From Casuarina equisetifolia (taxonomy: Eukaryota > Streptophyta > Magnoliopsida > Fagales > Casuarinaceae), in the NCBI GenBank assembly GCA_028551475.1, contig CM052354.1, forward strand, positions 13,142,785-13,206,784: DNA of 64,000 nt, written 5' to 3'. Position 1 is the stretch's first letter. The number at the start of each line of letters is the position of its first letter. Positions 11,364 through 23,347 of this stretch are shown piece after piece. A program made the position numbers and the translations under genes. A model generated the notes under the pieces. That model worked only from the letters and a program-made list of their open reading frames with translations, was not told the DNA's origin and ran no database searches.

Positions 11364-12192
11364 AGTCGTGGAAACAATTCGCGCTTCTTGGTGGGGAAAT
11401 CACCTTGGAAAGTGAAAGATGGGGGGTTGTCTTAATAAATCTTTTGAAAATTCAAATATTCTAATAGAAGAAATTTGTAAGACAACATATTTTCGGATGA
11501 ATTTTGCTAAATCATGTAAGGGATTCGTCTATTTTTGACCTTCTTATTTTTTATTATTTATTTATTTATTTATTTTTATAATTTCTCATATTAAATCAAA
11601 AAATTTCAAGTAATATCTATTCACCACTAAAATATATATTGACTAATCTTATGCCTTAAATGTTTATTTTTTTTAACCTTTTATTTTGTAATTTACTTAT
11701 TCATAATAAAAGTGTCAAACATAAAATCAAAAAATTTTAAAAAATATTTATTTACTAATAAAGTTAACAAGCTTTGATACGTGAGTCAAGAGTTTGAAAC
11801 TCCTCTTCTTCTTGTGTGTGAAGAAAAAAAATTATATAATTATTTAAACTAATCTTGAATTATCTTTTTAATTAAGATAGTTTTCACAAATTTTATTCTA
11901 CTTATTTAGTATTTTCATAGTTTTCTACGTATTAATATTTATTATTTTAGAATAATTTAAGATTTACTTAATCCATTATTCTATCTTCATGATCAATCTT
12001 GGATCTTATCCATAATTTTTATTTGATAAAGAAATAATCATTCAAATGCGTTATTAAATTCAGAAAGAGTTTTCATTGTTTAAAAGTCTTTTAATCTCAT
12101 TTCCCAAAAAAATATTGTTTGACTATCCTTTTTGTTCTTTTATTAGTCATTCTACCTCGTCTGAAGATTGAGATTAAGACCTCTGGCCGAGT
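11364..12192. promoter_or_regulatory. Bidirectional intergenic region between PPR and MAMYB genes
   Basis: About 830 bp separate the divergent PPR (minus) and MAMYB-like (plus) start codons, so both promoters should lie here. The middle (11440-12160) is strongly AT-rich. No single TATA box or known element stands out. Confidence 0.5.
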
Positions 12193-13146
12193 ATGGAGTT
12201 CTTGGACGAAGAGAGCAGGCCCAGGTTCCTCTTCCAATCTCGTCCAACAACTTCTTCTCTGAACAATTCACAAACCAACCAGAAACCCAGTAAGCCATTC
12301 CTCTTTGCTGCAATCTTTATTGCCTCTGCGCTTCTCCTTCTCTCCATTCTCTTTGTCCAATCGGAACCCTTCAGATCTTTCGTCTTCTGGGTCTCCCTCT
12401 CCCTGTTCTTGGGCCCATTTGCACCCGCTTCAGTTACCGGCGGTGACGTCCGCGTCGGTCATGGCTCAATCGTTGAGTTCCCTTCCAATCAAGAACCTGA
12501 AATGTTGGAGGACGCCAACAAAAAGGTATCCCAAAAGAGACAGAAACCGCGTAGAAATGAAGAGTATTTAGGGGTGAATCCGGTGGTTTCGTTCTCAAAG
12601 GATAATGGGTCTGCGAGACAAAAGACGGAGACTGTGGAGAGTGGAGGGAGTGGAGGTGGGTTTGGTGTGGAAGAAGAGATGGAGTGGACAGAGGAGGAAA
12701 TTGGGCTTTTGAAGAAGCAATTGATTAAGCATCCGGTGGGGAAGCCTGGTCGATGGGAGGCGGTATCTGAGGCGTTCAGAGGGAGGCATGAGGTGGAGAG
12801 TGTGATCAAGGTGGCGAAGGAGTTGGGGGAGAGGAAAGTGGGTGATGGGGATTCCTATGCCCAGTTTTTGAAGAAGAGGAAGCCATTGGATAAGCGATCG
12901 GGGGGCGTGGAGAATGGTGAAGTTAGAGAAGAGAGCGGTGCTGGTGATGTCGATGGCAGGTTGGGGTGGAGTTCTGGGGAGGATATTGCATTGCTGAATG
13001 CATTGAAGACGTTTCCTAAAGATGTGGCGCTGAGGTGGGAGAAGATTGCAGCTGCTGTGCCAGGGAAGTCCAAGGCGGCTTGTATGAAGAGAGTTGCTGA
13101 GTTGAAAAAGGATTTTCGGAGTTCAAAGGCTGCTACTGAGAGTTAG
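12193..13146 (+). CDS. MAMYB: MAMYB-like membrane-anchored SANT/MYB transcription factor
   Basis: Intronless, 317 residues. It matches the plant MAMYB family (Arabidopsis At5g45420), MYB-like proteins anchored in the endoplasmic reticulum membrane that have been linked to root-hair growth. Visible layout: a short N-terminus, two hydrophobic segments (about 36-55 and 61-80), a basic stretch (about 110-121, QKRQKPRR), a first SANT/MYB domain at 163-213 (EWTEEEIGLLKKQL ... GRWEAVSEAF) and a second at 257-308 (GWSSGEDIALLNAL ... RWEKIAAAVPGKSKAACMKR) with the spaced Trp residues of SANT folds. Length fits the family. The start ATG precedes an acidic N-terminus and no upstream in-frame Met is offered. 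The tandem segmental duplication begins about 20 bp after its stop, in its 3' UTR. Confidence 0.93.
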   Translation: MEFLDEESRPRFLFQSRPTTSSLNNSQTNQKPSKPFLFAAIFIASALLLLSILFVQSEPFRSFVFWVSLSLFLGPFAPASVTGGDVRVGHGSIVEFPSNQEPEMLEDANKKVSQKRQKPRRNEEYLGVNPVVSFSKDNGSARQKTETVESGGSGGGFGVEEEMEWTEEEIGLLKKQLIKHPVGKPGRWEAVSEAFRGRHEVESVIKVAKELGERKVGDGDSYAQFLKKRKPLDKRSGGVENGEVREESGAGDVDGRLGWSSGEDIALLNALKTFPKDVALRWEKIAAAVPGKSKAACMKRVAELKKDFRSSKAATES

Positions 13147-14651
13147 ATAAGAAAAATGGAGGGTTTTCTGCGGTTTATGTGGATTTTGAGATAAATGTTG
13201 CAATATGGAGGCAATAGGTTAGTCAAGACCTATTTTTCGATTGGTTTCATTTGTTCTCTTTCTTAGATATTGAGATTAATGACCACGTTCCATTCTGACT
13301 TTTAATAAACATTGTGTTCTTTACTTTTGATTTGAAATTTTTTGGCAATAAGAAGGAACTTAGTTCCTTTGATGCTCGTTGGAATTTGATTGAAAGTGGA
13401 TATGTATGTCTGTGGTCATTTGTTACAAATTTATGGATTTTACCGTGCATGTATGACAACTATATACTACAGGCGACCATTTGATGCTTTAATTGCAGTA
13501 TCATAAGGATCAAATTCTTCCAGACCTTATTTTTGTTGTTAATTTGTCAATGTTATAATTATGTTGGCCAAACTTGCTTGCAAAACACAAATATAGGTAA
13601 GAAGTATTAGATACGTGTGTGTGTGCGGTTTTACTATTTATATAGACATTACAGAACCTTTCCAAGTGGGAAAACTGTGGATGAAGCAAGCAGTAGTTTA
13701 GAGGCCTCAAAATGACTTATGCAGTGGTTTGCATTCTTCTTTAATAGCAAAACAGGTAGCTGTTCATCTTTGGGTTCTCAAGTCAAAAAAATTGCTTTTG
13801 GGTAGGCAAACCTCTTGTCGGTTTAGGATCAATTGGTTCATTACGTTTAACTAGTGCAGAAAAGTGCTCTTCCCTATTGGAGAAATCACAGTTGACAGGT
13901 GCTAATTCTAGGACACTTAGACAATCTGCTTATGCTCTGTACACTGTTGAAGATGCAAATAACAAAAAGGTAATATAGTACAATGGATAATCAAGAAATT
14001 GAGCACATGCTCAAGTTTTCATGCACATGATTCTTCTTGCTCACTAACTTATGGATTAATCTTTATAGTGGCAAAAATATTGGTACAGGCGTCATTAGGC
14101 CAGGATTAGATTAGGCCTTTGGGAAGATTGGTAAGCCAAATAATTAATGAATTGCATTGCGGCAGACAACAAATCATGTACTGAATAAGGTGAAAAAATG
14201 TCTGATGGGGAGTTTTCTAGGGCAGCCCAATTCATTGGATTGCCTTTATCTCTCTGTCAGCATATATGGTAGATCAAGTATCTAATGGCATGAATAGCAA
14301 AGGAGCTGACTTTGTAAAGGACAAATTAGCCAGTCCCTTATGGTATTACTCTCCTAAATATTTTATTCAGTTGCAGCAAAATATTTTTTTCGTGGGGCTG
14401 TGAAAACAGATGCATGCTTTTCCGTAGAAAGATACTATTTCACCAATCAAGTAATTTCTGTGAACACCCTTGACAAAAGAACATAGGCATTTAACAAAAG
14501 TCAGTTTTGAGCTTCCAAAGTTCACATGTAAGTCTTAGCTTATACACCGGAGGATTCACTGATTGGAGTTGAATCTCCCATTTTTTCACAATCTAGTATT
14601 TTTTTTCAATTAAATCCACAGGAAGGAGTTTGTTATCTAAGCCTTCTCGCA

Positions 14652-14885
14652 GGGTATTTGTTATTGCCGATATTGTCACGACCTGTCTTCGTGGAAAGCA
14701 TCTTTTTAGTCTTCTGTGGCTCTAACAAATTGGATAGAAGTGCCCTGAAACAAGCTGCTGGAATGCTAAAATCTGCCTTGACGAGGGTTAAACTGTCCAG
14801 TTGATCCTGCACTACTCAAGCATATAAGATCTTCTTTTAAACTTGTTGTAGTGCATATAAGCTGTTCTGTAGGCAGTTTTATTGT
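14652..14885 (+). pseudogene. Broken exon of an unidentified gene, unit 1 copy
   Basis: Starts after a splice-acceptor-like TTCTCGCAG. Frames that look protein-like follow one another (VFVIADIVTTCLRGK, then LTNWIE, then CLDEG) but stops and frameshifts interrupt them. Copies at 24965 (unit 2) and 31205 (unit 3) carry different indels. I do not recognise the parent protein. Confidence 0.45.
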
Positions 14886-16684
14886 AAATCTATCTGTTGA
14901 AACAGTGCTTGGGGATTATCTTTTTTATGTTGTCCTGAAGCTCTTATGAAGAACAAAGAATCGCAGCTTCTTGGGATGGAATAGTTGCAGCTGTGCATGT
15001 CTTTTTGATTACATGCTGGTTGTGATGATATTCTGTGTTTTGAAGTTTAATGATGCCTTTGTGTTAAATAGGGAAGTAGGTGTTTTACCCTGTTGGTTTC
15101 TTAAAGGCCCTCTAGGAACAGCATTTGGATTTCATTCTGGACTATGCTATTGAGAATAAATCGAACAGGCAGACCAAATGGTCTTGTTGGGAGCAGAGGA
15201 TGCTTGATCTTTCTCAAAATGGAAGAGGAAAGATTATTAGTTCCCCATTTTAGTAGTTTTGAGGGAAGCCATACTAGCTAAAACGTGCAGGAAGGTTAGT
15301 GTCTTCACTGTCAACACCAGTCATCAGATCCACGTCTCCTCGGGACACCACATCTCTGTGCAAAATTAGACGAATTGATAATAAGTGGACAACATTTAAA
15401 GCATTTTGCATAGTTAAGTATAGCAGAAACTAAGTGCTGCATTTGTTCGGAACTTACTTTCATTTCCCCTTTGTTTTCATTTCACCGCTTCTGTTTTCTT
15501 AATAATAATTTCTAAAGCACAGAAGCGTTGTCTATTTGAGAATTTCAACATATAACTTATTTTCAAGTGAAAGATTCAATCTTGTATTTAATATATAATT
15601 TTTTAATATTACAATGCACACACTTAATTCACGTATATAAGATGTCGAAGTCTTTATTATTTCACTACTAAACTAACTAACTAAGCGACCTTTTAGCATG
15701 ACGAGATCCTCCAACCAATTTGTCCAGCCGATGTTGGCTTCTAAGACTGCCTTTTATTAGAACATCCTCTTCGGACTTGGGGAAGTAAAGACAAGAACAA
15801 TGTTTTCACGAAGAGAAGTCATTGGCTGAATTTCAGGAATTATACTCCGAGGAAAAAGAACAAAACTCTTTTCCCATTCACGGTCCATAATCAAGAATAA
15901 GAAATTCAATTATTGAGACGACTTTGATTGACTCATAAAAAAAAAAAAAGCTAAACCAATTACTCATTCTATGACTGAGACTATTCAAAGTTAAATTAGT
16001 TCAATATCAAATCTTTAGCTACCACGTTTACAATATCCTTATAACTATACACCAATATGGTTGAAGGGATGTACTTGTTTATTACTCAAGGACTAACCCA
16101 AAAGCCACGAAGATAAGCATGTACTTGTTTATTTTCTCACGAAAATTTATGCGACGGGTTGCCAAAAGTTTTGTCGGAAGTGAAAGAGCCCAAAAGAAAG
16201 AGATCTCTTTAATATATGCAATCATGACAAGTGATTAGGACTTCACTGGCCTTCACTTTCCTTTCTCTTTCCCGCTTCCCCTTTGAGTTAATGCCTCCAT
16301 CCATCATTCGGAGGAATCTTCCTAGAGGTAGCTTTCTTCGTGGGCAAATCAGGCACCCGTTTGAAAAAGGTTATCTGCAGACAAAATTATTTTTAAACCT
16401 TCAGTTGATACTAGACCATTTCATTGGAGATCTTAATAGAACAAGACACGCGCTGTCTGGGACAAAATCTGTCGAGTATCAGAAATTCTTTGTGTAGCGT
16501 GACGTAGTGAGTAGACTTTGCTCTGTCAAATTGTCTATTCTCATTCTGAAACCTTAAAATGTCCCTTTCAATCATTCCCAATTGCTCCATAAACCCTACA
16601 AATATCCCCCGCCAAGTACGTTAATAGATCACTCTTTCCTTCCCTGCTTAGAAGCAAGCATTGTTTTCTTTGAAAGCACAGAAA

Positions 16685-17176
16685 ATGCAGTGCCTCGTGG
16701 ATTTACGCTATCTTGTTCCACCGGTCATGAGTCTCAGCCTTGTCGTCCTGAAATTCCTAGGATTGTACAGGAATCCAGACCTTAACTTGGAAACTGAAAT
16801 TCAAGAGCAACCCATTTTTCTCGTGTTTCTTATCATTCCCACGTTTACTTTCCTTTTGGTCTCTGTCGAGCTCCCTCTCACTCTAGAACGAATCCGCATG
16901 CGGGTGGGAGATGTTTCTATCCCCTTAACACTCTCATTGTTGGCCTCATTCATTTTCTCCCCATCACTTTTCTGGGTTACATTTCTCATATTTATCATCA
17001 TCTCACCGTGGTATCAGACCGTATTGGACGTGTTCAAGTATTGCGTGTGTTCGTTATTTCATGCTCTCCAGTTCATTCTCGTTATCTTCTGTGTTGCCGA
17101 ACATCATGAAGAAACACAGCTGACACCTTCTTCCGTTGAAATTGAATTGGTGGATATTGAACAAGCCAACGCCTAA
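16685..17176 (+). CDS. Unidentified small multi-pass membrane protein, copy 1
   Basis: Open frame of 163 codons from ATG at 16685. I chose this start because all three copies share the context AAAATGCAG; an upstream in-frame Met at 16661 adds eight residues. The protein is strongly hydrophobic: spans near the N-terminus (LVPPVMSLSLVVLKFLGLY), then IFLVFLIIPTFTFLLVSV, a long double span (SLLASFIFSPSLFWVTFLIFIIISPW) and FHALQFILVIFCV, followed by a short acidic tail ending EIELVDIEQANA. Compared with copy 3 it lacks 25 residues after LPLT and two residues before the last span. Two other copies exist in this window. No domain recognised. Conservation of the frame in copies 1 and 3 suggests, but does not prove, a real gene. 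Confidence 0.55.
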   Translation: MQCLVDLRYLVPPVMSLSLVVLKFLGLYRNPDLNLETEIQEQPIFLVFLIIPTFTFLLVSVELPLTLERIRMRVGDVSIPLTLSLLASFIFSPSLFWVTFLIFIIISPWYQTVLDVFKYCVCSLFHALQFILVIFCVAEHHEETQLTPSSVEIELVDIEQANA

Positions 17177-17626
17177 CGTAACCCAAACCGACATGTGAGT
17201 TCTTTAACTATTACTTATCTTGGTGTGTGTGTTTCATTATCGAACCTCGTAAAGTGGCTCGGATATAATCCAAACCGACGACAGTTTAATCGACAAGCAT
17301 CTTTCTTCTTCTTCTTGTTTTCCTGTTTCATTGAACTTAGGGTGTGGCAATCTCAAGAATAAGAATTGCCAAATCTGAAGTTGAAACTGAAGGGAGCAGT
17401 GCAGTCACCAACGCGAGAGGCCTTTCTTTTAAAGAAGTGTCGTGAGTATTTGTCTCCTGAATAAAAAGGTCGTGAGTTTGCATTATTCTATGTAATGGCT
17501 TTATATTTTGTATTATTATCACGCACGAGTTAGTTAACATATGAATAAGTTGCTCAACATTTTCTGGTGAAAGTTCTACAGGTAGTTCATTTGTTTGGAA
17601 GTTCTAAAAATACTATCATGGTTTAC

Positions 17627-17690
17627 CAAAAAAAGAAAAAAAAAAGGAGAGAAGGAAAGAAAGAAAGAAAAGAAAAGAAAAGAAAGGAAT
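17627..17690 (+). repeat. AAAG/AAAAG microsatellite, unit 1
   Basis: Purine-only tract of AAAG and AAAAG repeats downstream of membrane-protein copy 1. Longer tracts sit at the same place in units 2 and 3. Confidence 0.85.
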
Positions 17691-19410
17691 GACTATGAGT
17701 AGGATCATTTGATGAGAAAGGAATGACTTCAAATAAATCATATAAATAAGACTTTGTACGCCATATTAAATGATATTGTTCCTTACTGGAGCATCATTGA
17801 CTTGGATTCTTTCATTCAACTTTATCAAAAAGAGTCCATCTAAGAAAGATTTCTTATCTTTTACTTTCTTTTGTTGATTCGAAGTGTGAAAACGACTAAA
17901 AGCTAATCATTATTCTAAGCATAATCTTTGTTTTTAGCCAAGCCACTAACTTGTCTAATGTGAATGTTTTTAAGAACACTAGTCATTAGAGTTAAAAGGC
18001 TTAAAGATCAACCCAAAAATTAATTCAAAAGTTAGAAAGACACTTTTTTTTATATAAGTTTTAAGGGATAATGTTTTTAGTGTGAGACTTTTATTTTGCA
18101 CATAGTCAAATCCTTTATATATTGACAAAAATGTGAGAATATTATGTCTGTTTTTTCGAGGAAAATAGGTGATTGAGGCATAAAAAAATAGAACTAACTA
18201 TTCTTTTTCCCAAAAGGATAAATTATTCCGTCTTGCACTAAGTTCCATGTCAATTTATTAATATGTTTGGAATTACAAAATGGGAAAAAAAGAGGTGAAG
18301 AATATTGTATTGGGAGATAAACACAGGTCATGTCGTAATATACATTTAAAAACATGATGAACAATGAAAATATATGTAACTTAGGATGAATGAATCCTTA
18401 CATTAATGAATCAACAATTTTCCCATTAATTTTGTGGTTTTTATTCACCAAAGAATCCACTAGAAACTATTTTTTCTATTGGTGGTCCCGCTTTTTTTTT
18501 TTTTTTTTAGTTATTGTAGCAAGCTCACAAAATGATACAATATACATAAGAATTTTTAAATCCTTGTATTTAGAGGTCATTCAGGAGAAACTTAAGTTAT
18601 TATTTTGTCCTACATAAATTACTATTTTGCCTTTGTCCCCTCTTTTGACTTTACAATTAGCATATTGAGATATAATCTCTTAGCAGAAATGACTGGTTGG
18701 CAAGAACATTACATTTTTATGCAAAAGTAGCTGAATTGGGTGATTAATGCAGAATATAAAAGCATACCGCATGGTTACTTATAGCAGAAAATAAGTGCTC
18801 TCCTTTTTATAAACTTACTTTCATTTCCCATACCTTTTCATCTCATTACTTCTATTTTTCTAATAATAATTTCTAAAACTCAAATTCTTGTCCAATATCT
18901 TTTTTATTTTTTTCTCCAACTAAGTTGCCCGAAGCCTTGTGAATTCCATGTTCAGCTAGGAGTAGAACTGCTCCAAATAGTCCGCAATTGTCCAAAATTG
19001 TCAAATCGGCGATCCAGTTTCAAGCAAAAGATTCAAACCTATTTTTAGTAGGACAAGATACTGCAGCCAATTTGTTTAGCTGATATAAACTATCAATGTT
19101 TGCTTTTTTTTTTTTTTTTTAATATTACAACATACACACTCCTAACTCATGCACATAAGGGTCGAACTTCAAACCTTATACTTAGAATTTTTATTTGCTG
19201 ACCAATAAACTAACTAGCTATTCAATGTTAGCTTTAAGATTACCTAGCCATCAAAAGGTTCCCTTTGGACTCTTGGGTAAAGAGAAGAAGGGATGATATC
19301 TCACGAAGAGAACTCATTGATGAACTTCCAGGAATTATACTCTAAAAATAAGATGGCAAGAAGCATTGAATTCACAAAAACGTGACGTTCTGTGGCAGTG
19401 ATTTAAAAGT
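17691..19410. other. Unit 1, blocks C-D: no gene seen
   Basis: AT-rich sequence repeated in unit 2 (28556-30210) and unit 3 (35965-37580). Poly-T runs at 18490-18509 and 19104-19121 vary in length between copies. The 75-codon ORF at 18390-18617 recurs at 29279-29506 with changes that are not clearly synonymous, so I do not call it a gene. Confidence 0.5.
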
Positions 19411-19419
19411 ATAGAAAGG

Positions 19420-19640
19420 CTCGGCGACCCGAAATTGGCATAGAGGATTCATTACTACTTTGGGTAGATCCCGAAGGAACTTCTTACTCAAACGAAATAT
19501 ACCCTTGTAGAAAAAGAAAGAAAGCAGGTGCAAAGATCCTACCATCTTTATTTGAAAGGTGCCGGTGGAACGACAAGGCTACTTTACTCATCTTGCTGTG
19601 CACAAAGCAACAAATAAATTATTATATCCAGATCCTGAAT
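19420..19640 (+). pseudogene. E block, unit 1: exon-like fragment
   Basis: Homologous to the open stretch at 37589-37855 (WVDPEGTSYSTE ... RKRKKAGAK ... LFERCRWK). Parts of the same peptide can be read here, but not as one frame. Protein not recognised. Confidence 0.4.
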
Positions 19641-19929
19641 TCAGGACATATCTTTGTTAAATGAATGGTGTTAGCATATAACAAGTTATGAAATTAAGTT
19701 TAAAGAAAACAGAAGGCAACTGAGATTGCGTTATAATGAATTGAAGAAGATGCATAAGATTATTCTAAGAATGTTATGGGTTTCGTCCTCTTGCACCTCT
19801 TTTTAGTACATGCAATCACGGCCAAGTGTTGTAAACAAAAGTAAAAAGTCTTATGTTAAATTTTGAGTTTTCTAATAAAAAATCTGAGCCAAAGTTGATT
19901 TGTTACTGAAATCCAAGACCATACCTTCT

Positions 19930-20170
19930 TTCTCATGTTTCGTATCATTACCATTTTTACCTTTCTTTTCATCCCTCTAAAGCTCCCCTCTCATGAACCA
20001 ATCCACGTGAGAGCAGGACATTGCGCTATTACCTAAGCCAGCCAGCTCCGTTCACTCTACAACCAATCAGAATGCAAGTGGGAGATTTTTCTATTCCCTC
20101 GACACTCTCATTGCTGGCTTGAAGTGCTGCATGTGTTGGTTATTTCCCACTTTTCAATCCACTGTTATAA
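19930..20170 (+). pseudogene. F block, unit 1: decayed relative of the membrane-protein gene
   Basis: Resembles the middle of copy 3 (35000-35130), including ...CATGAACCAATCCACGTG... and ...GTGGGAGATTTTTCTATTCCC.... It lacks both ends of the gene and carries frameshifts. Confidence 0.55.
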
Positions 20171-21320
20171 CATATGAATGATTTCTCCACATTGTTTGAT
20201 GGAAGTTCTAATATTAGCTCGTGTTTACAAGATGATTGTTGACTTTTGATCCTTCTATTTAACACATCAGAATGGTGGATTTGTATCCAAAAGAGAACAA
20301 TATAAGTTAATTTTTTTTATTTTTATTTTTATTTTTATCTTTCTTTCTCTATTTTATTGTTTCAAAATGTGAAAAGACTGAAAGCTGATTATATTGTAAA
20401 CATAATCTTTGCTTTCAAAGGAGCAAGACTTATTTGAGAATTTTAGATGGACTTATTTAATGTAAACTGATAATGTTCATTTATAAGTCAAGGTGGGCCT
20501 AAACACCAAACCTTGAGAGGGCATACAAAGGGTAGGGTATATTACTTAACCCATTCAAACTATTAGAAACTGAGACCTTGAACTTCTTTTTTTCCCACTG
20601 ATCGCTGAAACATGGAAGCTTGAACAGGATTATCATGGGTTACAAATCTCTTCTATTTGTTTCGACTTGTTCCGTGTTTAGCATTGAGTCATGAGAAGTG
20701 TTCAACATATTTCTTTTCATGCGCTGGATTCATCTTTTCACACTAACTTATGAATTAATTTTGATATTGGCAAAACATGTCACAGAAGTTACGATAGCCT
20801 TAAGAAGATTGGATTAGGCTCGGGAAGATAGGTTTGTGAAGCTAACACGGTGAAAACATCATATGAATAAGTTTGACAAGTTTTTAGTTTAGTTTTTTTT
20901 TTTTGCTTTTAATGAATTATTATTTGAAGTTCTTGGATTCATTTAGTTGACTTAGTTGACTTGGTTCAATTTAACTAAATAGGCTTAAATTTGTAAAATA
21001 TTGAGCTATCTGTTATGGACTTAAACAATTCAAATATTTTATGCGGCACTTAGCATCTTTATTTGAAAGGCGCCGGTGGAAATGACAAGGCTACTTTATT
21101 AATCTCGCCGTACACAAAGCAACGAATAAAATATTATATCCAAGTCCTGAATTCAGGACATATCTTTCTTAAGTGAAAGGTGACAGCATATAGCAAGTTA
21201 TGAAATTAAGTTTAAAAAAACAAAAGGCAATGAGATTGGGTTACAACGAATTGAAGAAGATGCATTAGATTATAAAAAGAATGTTATGGGTTTCGTCCTC
21301 TTGCACCTCCTTTTAGTACA

Positions 21321-21672
21321 TGTTAAGAATTCCTCTACAAGGGATCAAAGCACATATACACACACACACTAACACGGGGTCTTAAGGGTTTAGACCTACA
21401 ATGTTCTTTTTCTCTCTTCTTTCCACTAAAAGTTCAACTATTACAACTTTAGTCTTTTGATAAGTTATTAGTATTATCGCTTAGGTTCTCCTATATAGAT
21501 TCTTTTTATAGGCCTTCTAACTCCCATAGATTGGTTCTCTAACCAATGTGGGATAGATAATTCTTTTCTTTTAATCTTTGTGGTATAAGAACTCTTCCCT
21601 TTCCCAATTCAAATAAGATATGGACTCCCAAATCATGCAAAACGCTTTTGAGAATTTGAGTTGCATCCAACA
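21321..21672. mobile_element. Solo LTR (about 352 bp) in unit 1
   Basis: Begins TGTTAAGAATT and ends GCATCCAACA, inserted in the F-block context GTACATGCAA. The right flank is CATGC. The related insertion at 39478 keeps the left flank CATGC, so the 5-bp target-site duplication is CATGC and a few bases were lost at the left end here. No internal domain follows, hence a solo LTR. Confidence 0.7.
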
Positions 21673-21792
21673 CATGCAACCATAACCAAGAATTGTAAAC
21701 GAAAGTAAAAAGTCTTATGTTAAATTTTGAGCTTTCTAACAAAATATCAGAGCCAAAGTTGATTTGTTACTGAAATCCAAGACCATACCTTC

Positions 21793-22032
21793 CTTCTAAT
21801 GTTTCGTATCATTACCATTTCTACCTCTCTTTTCATCCCTCTCAAGCTCCCTCTCATGAACCAATCCACGTGGGAGCAGGACATTGCGCTATTCCCTAGC
21901 CAGCCAGCTCCGTTCACTCTACAACCAATCCGCATGCAAGTGGGAGATTTTTCTATTCCCTTCACACTCTCATTGCTGGCTTCAAGTGCTGCATGTGTTG
22001 GTTATTTCATACTTTTCAATCCATTCTTGTAA
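21793..22032 (+). pseudogene. F block, second copy in unit 1
   Basis: Open for 77 codons from 21799 (ISTSLFIPLKLPLMNQSTW ... PIRMQVGDFSIPFTLSLLAS). It aligns with the middle of membrane-protein copy 3 but lacks its N-terminus and last spans. Best of the four F copies. Confidence 0.6.
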
Positions 22033-22905
22033 CATATGAATGATTTCTCCACATTGTCTAATGGAAGTTCCAATATTAGCTTGTGTTTACAAGATGATTG
22101 TTAACTTTTGCTTCTTCTATTTAACACATCAGAACAGTGAAGTTGTATCCAAAAGAGAACAATATAAGTTAATCTTTTTTTTTTTTTTTTTAAATCTTTC
22201 TTTCTCTATTTTATTGGTTCAAGATGTGAAAACGATAGAAAGCTGATTATATTGTAAACATAATCTTTGCTTTCAGAGGAGCAAGACTTATGTGAGATGT
22301 TTAGATGGACTTATTTAATATAAACTGATAATGTTCATTATAAGTTAAGATGGGCCTAAACACCAAACTTTGAGAGTGGATACAAAAGGTAAGGTATACA
22401 ACTTAACCCATTCAAACTAGTTAGAGATAGAGAAGTTGAACTTCCTTTTTTCCACTGGTCGCTGAAATCATGGAAGCATGAATGGGATTATCACGGGTCA
22501 CAAATCTCTTCTATCTGTTTGGACTATCTCCGTGTTTAGCATTCAGTCATGAGAAGTGTTCAACATATTTCTTTTCATGTGCTAAATTCATCTTTTCACA
22601 CTAACGTACAAATTAATTTTGATACTAGCAAAATGTGTCTCAGAAGTTATGATAGCCTTTAGAAGGTTGGATTAGGCTTGGGGAAGAGAGGTTTGCAAAG
22701 CTAAGAAGGTGAAAACCTCATATGAATAAGTTTGACAAGTTCTTAGTTTAGTTTTATTTTGCTTTCAATGAATTATTATTTAAAGTTCCTAGATTCATTT
22801 AGTTGAATTAGCAAACTTGATTCAATTTAACTAAATAGGCTTAAATTTGTAAAATACTGAGCTATGAGTTAAATAATTCAAAGAGTCTGTGCGGCACTTA
22901 GCACG

Positions 22906-23347
22906 TTTCCCTACTCTGAATTGACTAAATCAGCTTGACTTTCACTCATTAGATAAAAGAAAAGAAGGATAAGAAGGAAAAAGAGAAAGACTAAATGAAA
23001 AGAGATGTGTATTGTACACAAGAAGAGAGAGTACAAAAACTCATGTCTCTTGTATTACATAGTTTGGATTCGGCATGAAATGGGCTGAAGCTTCAATCGA
23101 GAATGAGTTTGAAAGTTTTGGGCTTAATTTTGTATATACGTGTATTATGGATTTAGATTTAACGGAAATATGATTATTTTTTATAAATAAAAAAAGTCAC
23201 ACAAGAGCAGATTCGGCCAAGAAAAAATAAAAGGAAAGAAAAACTAGCTTGGGTGTTAAATTAGATATAGTTTTTCCATTAGCAGTCAAGCGGAGTTGAA
23301 ATCAATGTGACGGCCATTTCTTTGAAGTAAAGAAAGACTTTTGCCAA
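22906..23347. other. Spacer between duplication units 1 and 2
   Basis: Not shared with the other units. Contains a purine-rich stretch (22955-23000). It may be internal sequence of the degraded retroelement whose LTR and PBS lie to the right. Confidence 0.35.

Larger units (their letters stand above)
13165..22905. repeat. Segmental duplication, unit 1
   Basis: First of three related units. It starts in the MAMYB 3' flank at TTCTGCGGTTTATGTGGATTT, a sequence that recurs at 24199. Order of blocks: A (MAMYB 3' flank and broken exon, 13165-15300), B (15300-16230), M (membrane-protein gene, 16230-17180), C (17180-18700, with AAAG microsatellite), E (19350-19640), F (decayed M relative, 19800-20900), then a second partial E (21055-21180), a solo LTR and a second F (21680-22900). 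Units 2 and 3 repeat the order, with many point differences and indels. Confidence 0.85.

Noticed and set aside
18390-18617. 75-codon ORF shared by units 1 and 2
   Set aside because: Its conservation is explained by the duplication; differences, including a poly-T run inside the frame, do not follow codons.
22040-22246. 68-codon ORF after the second F block
   Set aside because: Runs through a poly-T tract; other F copies have stops at the equivalent place.
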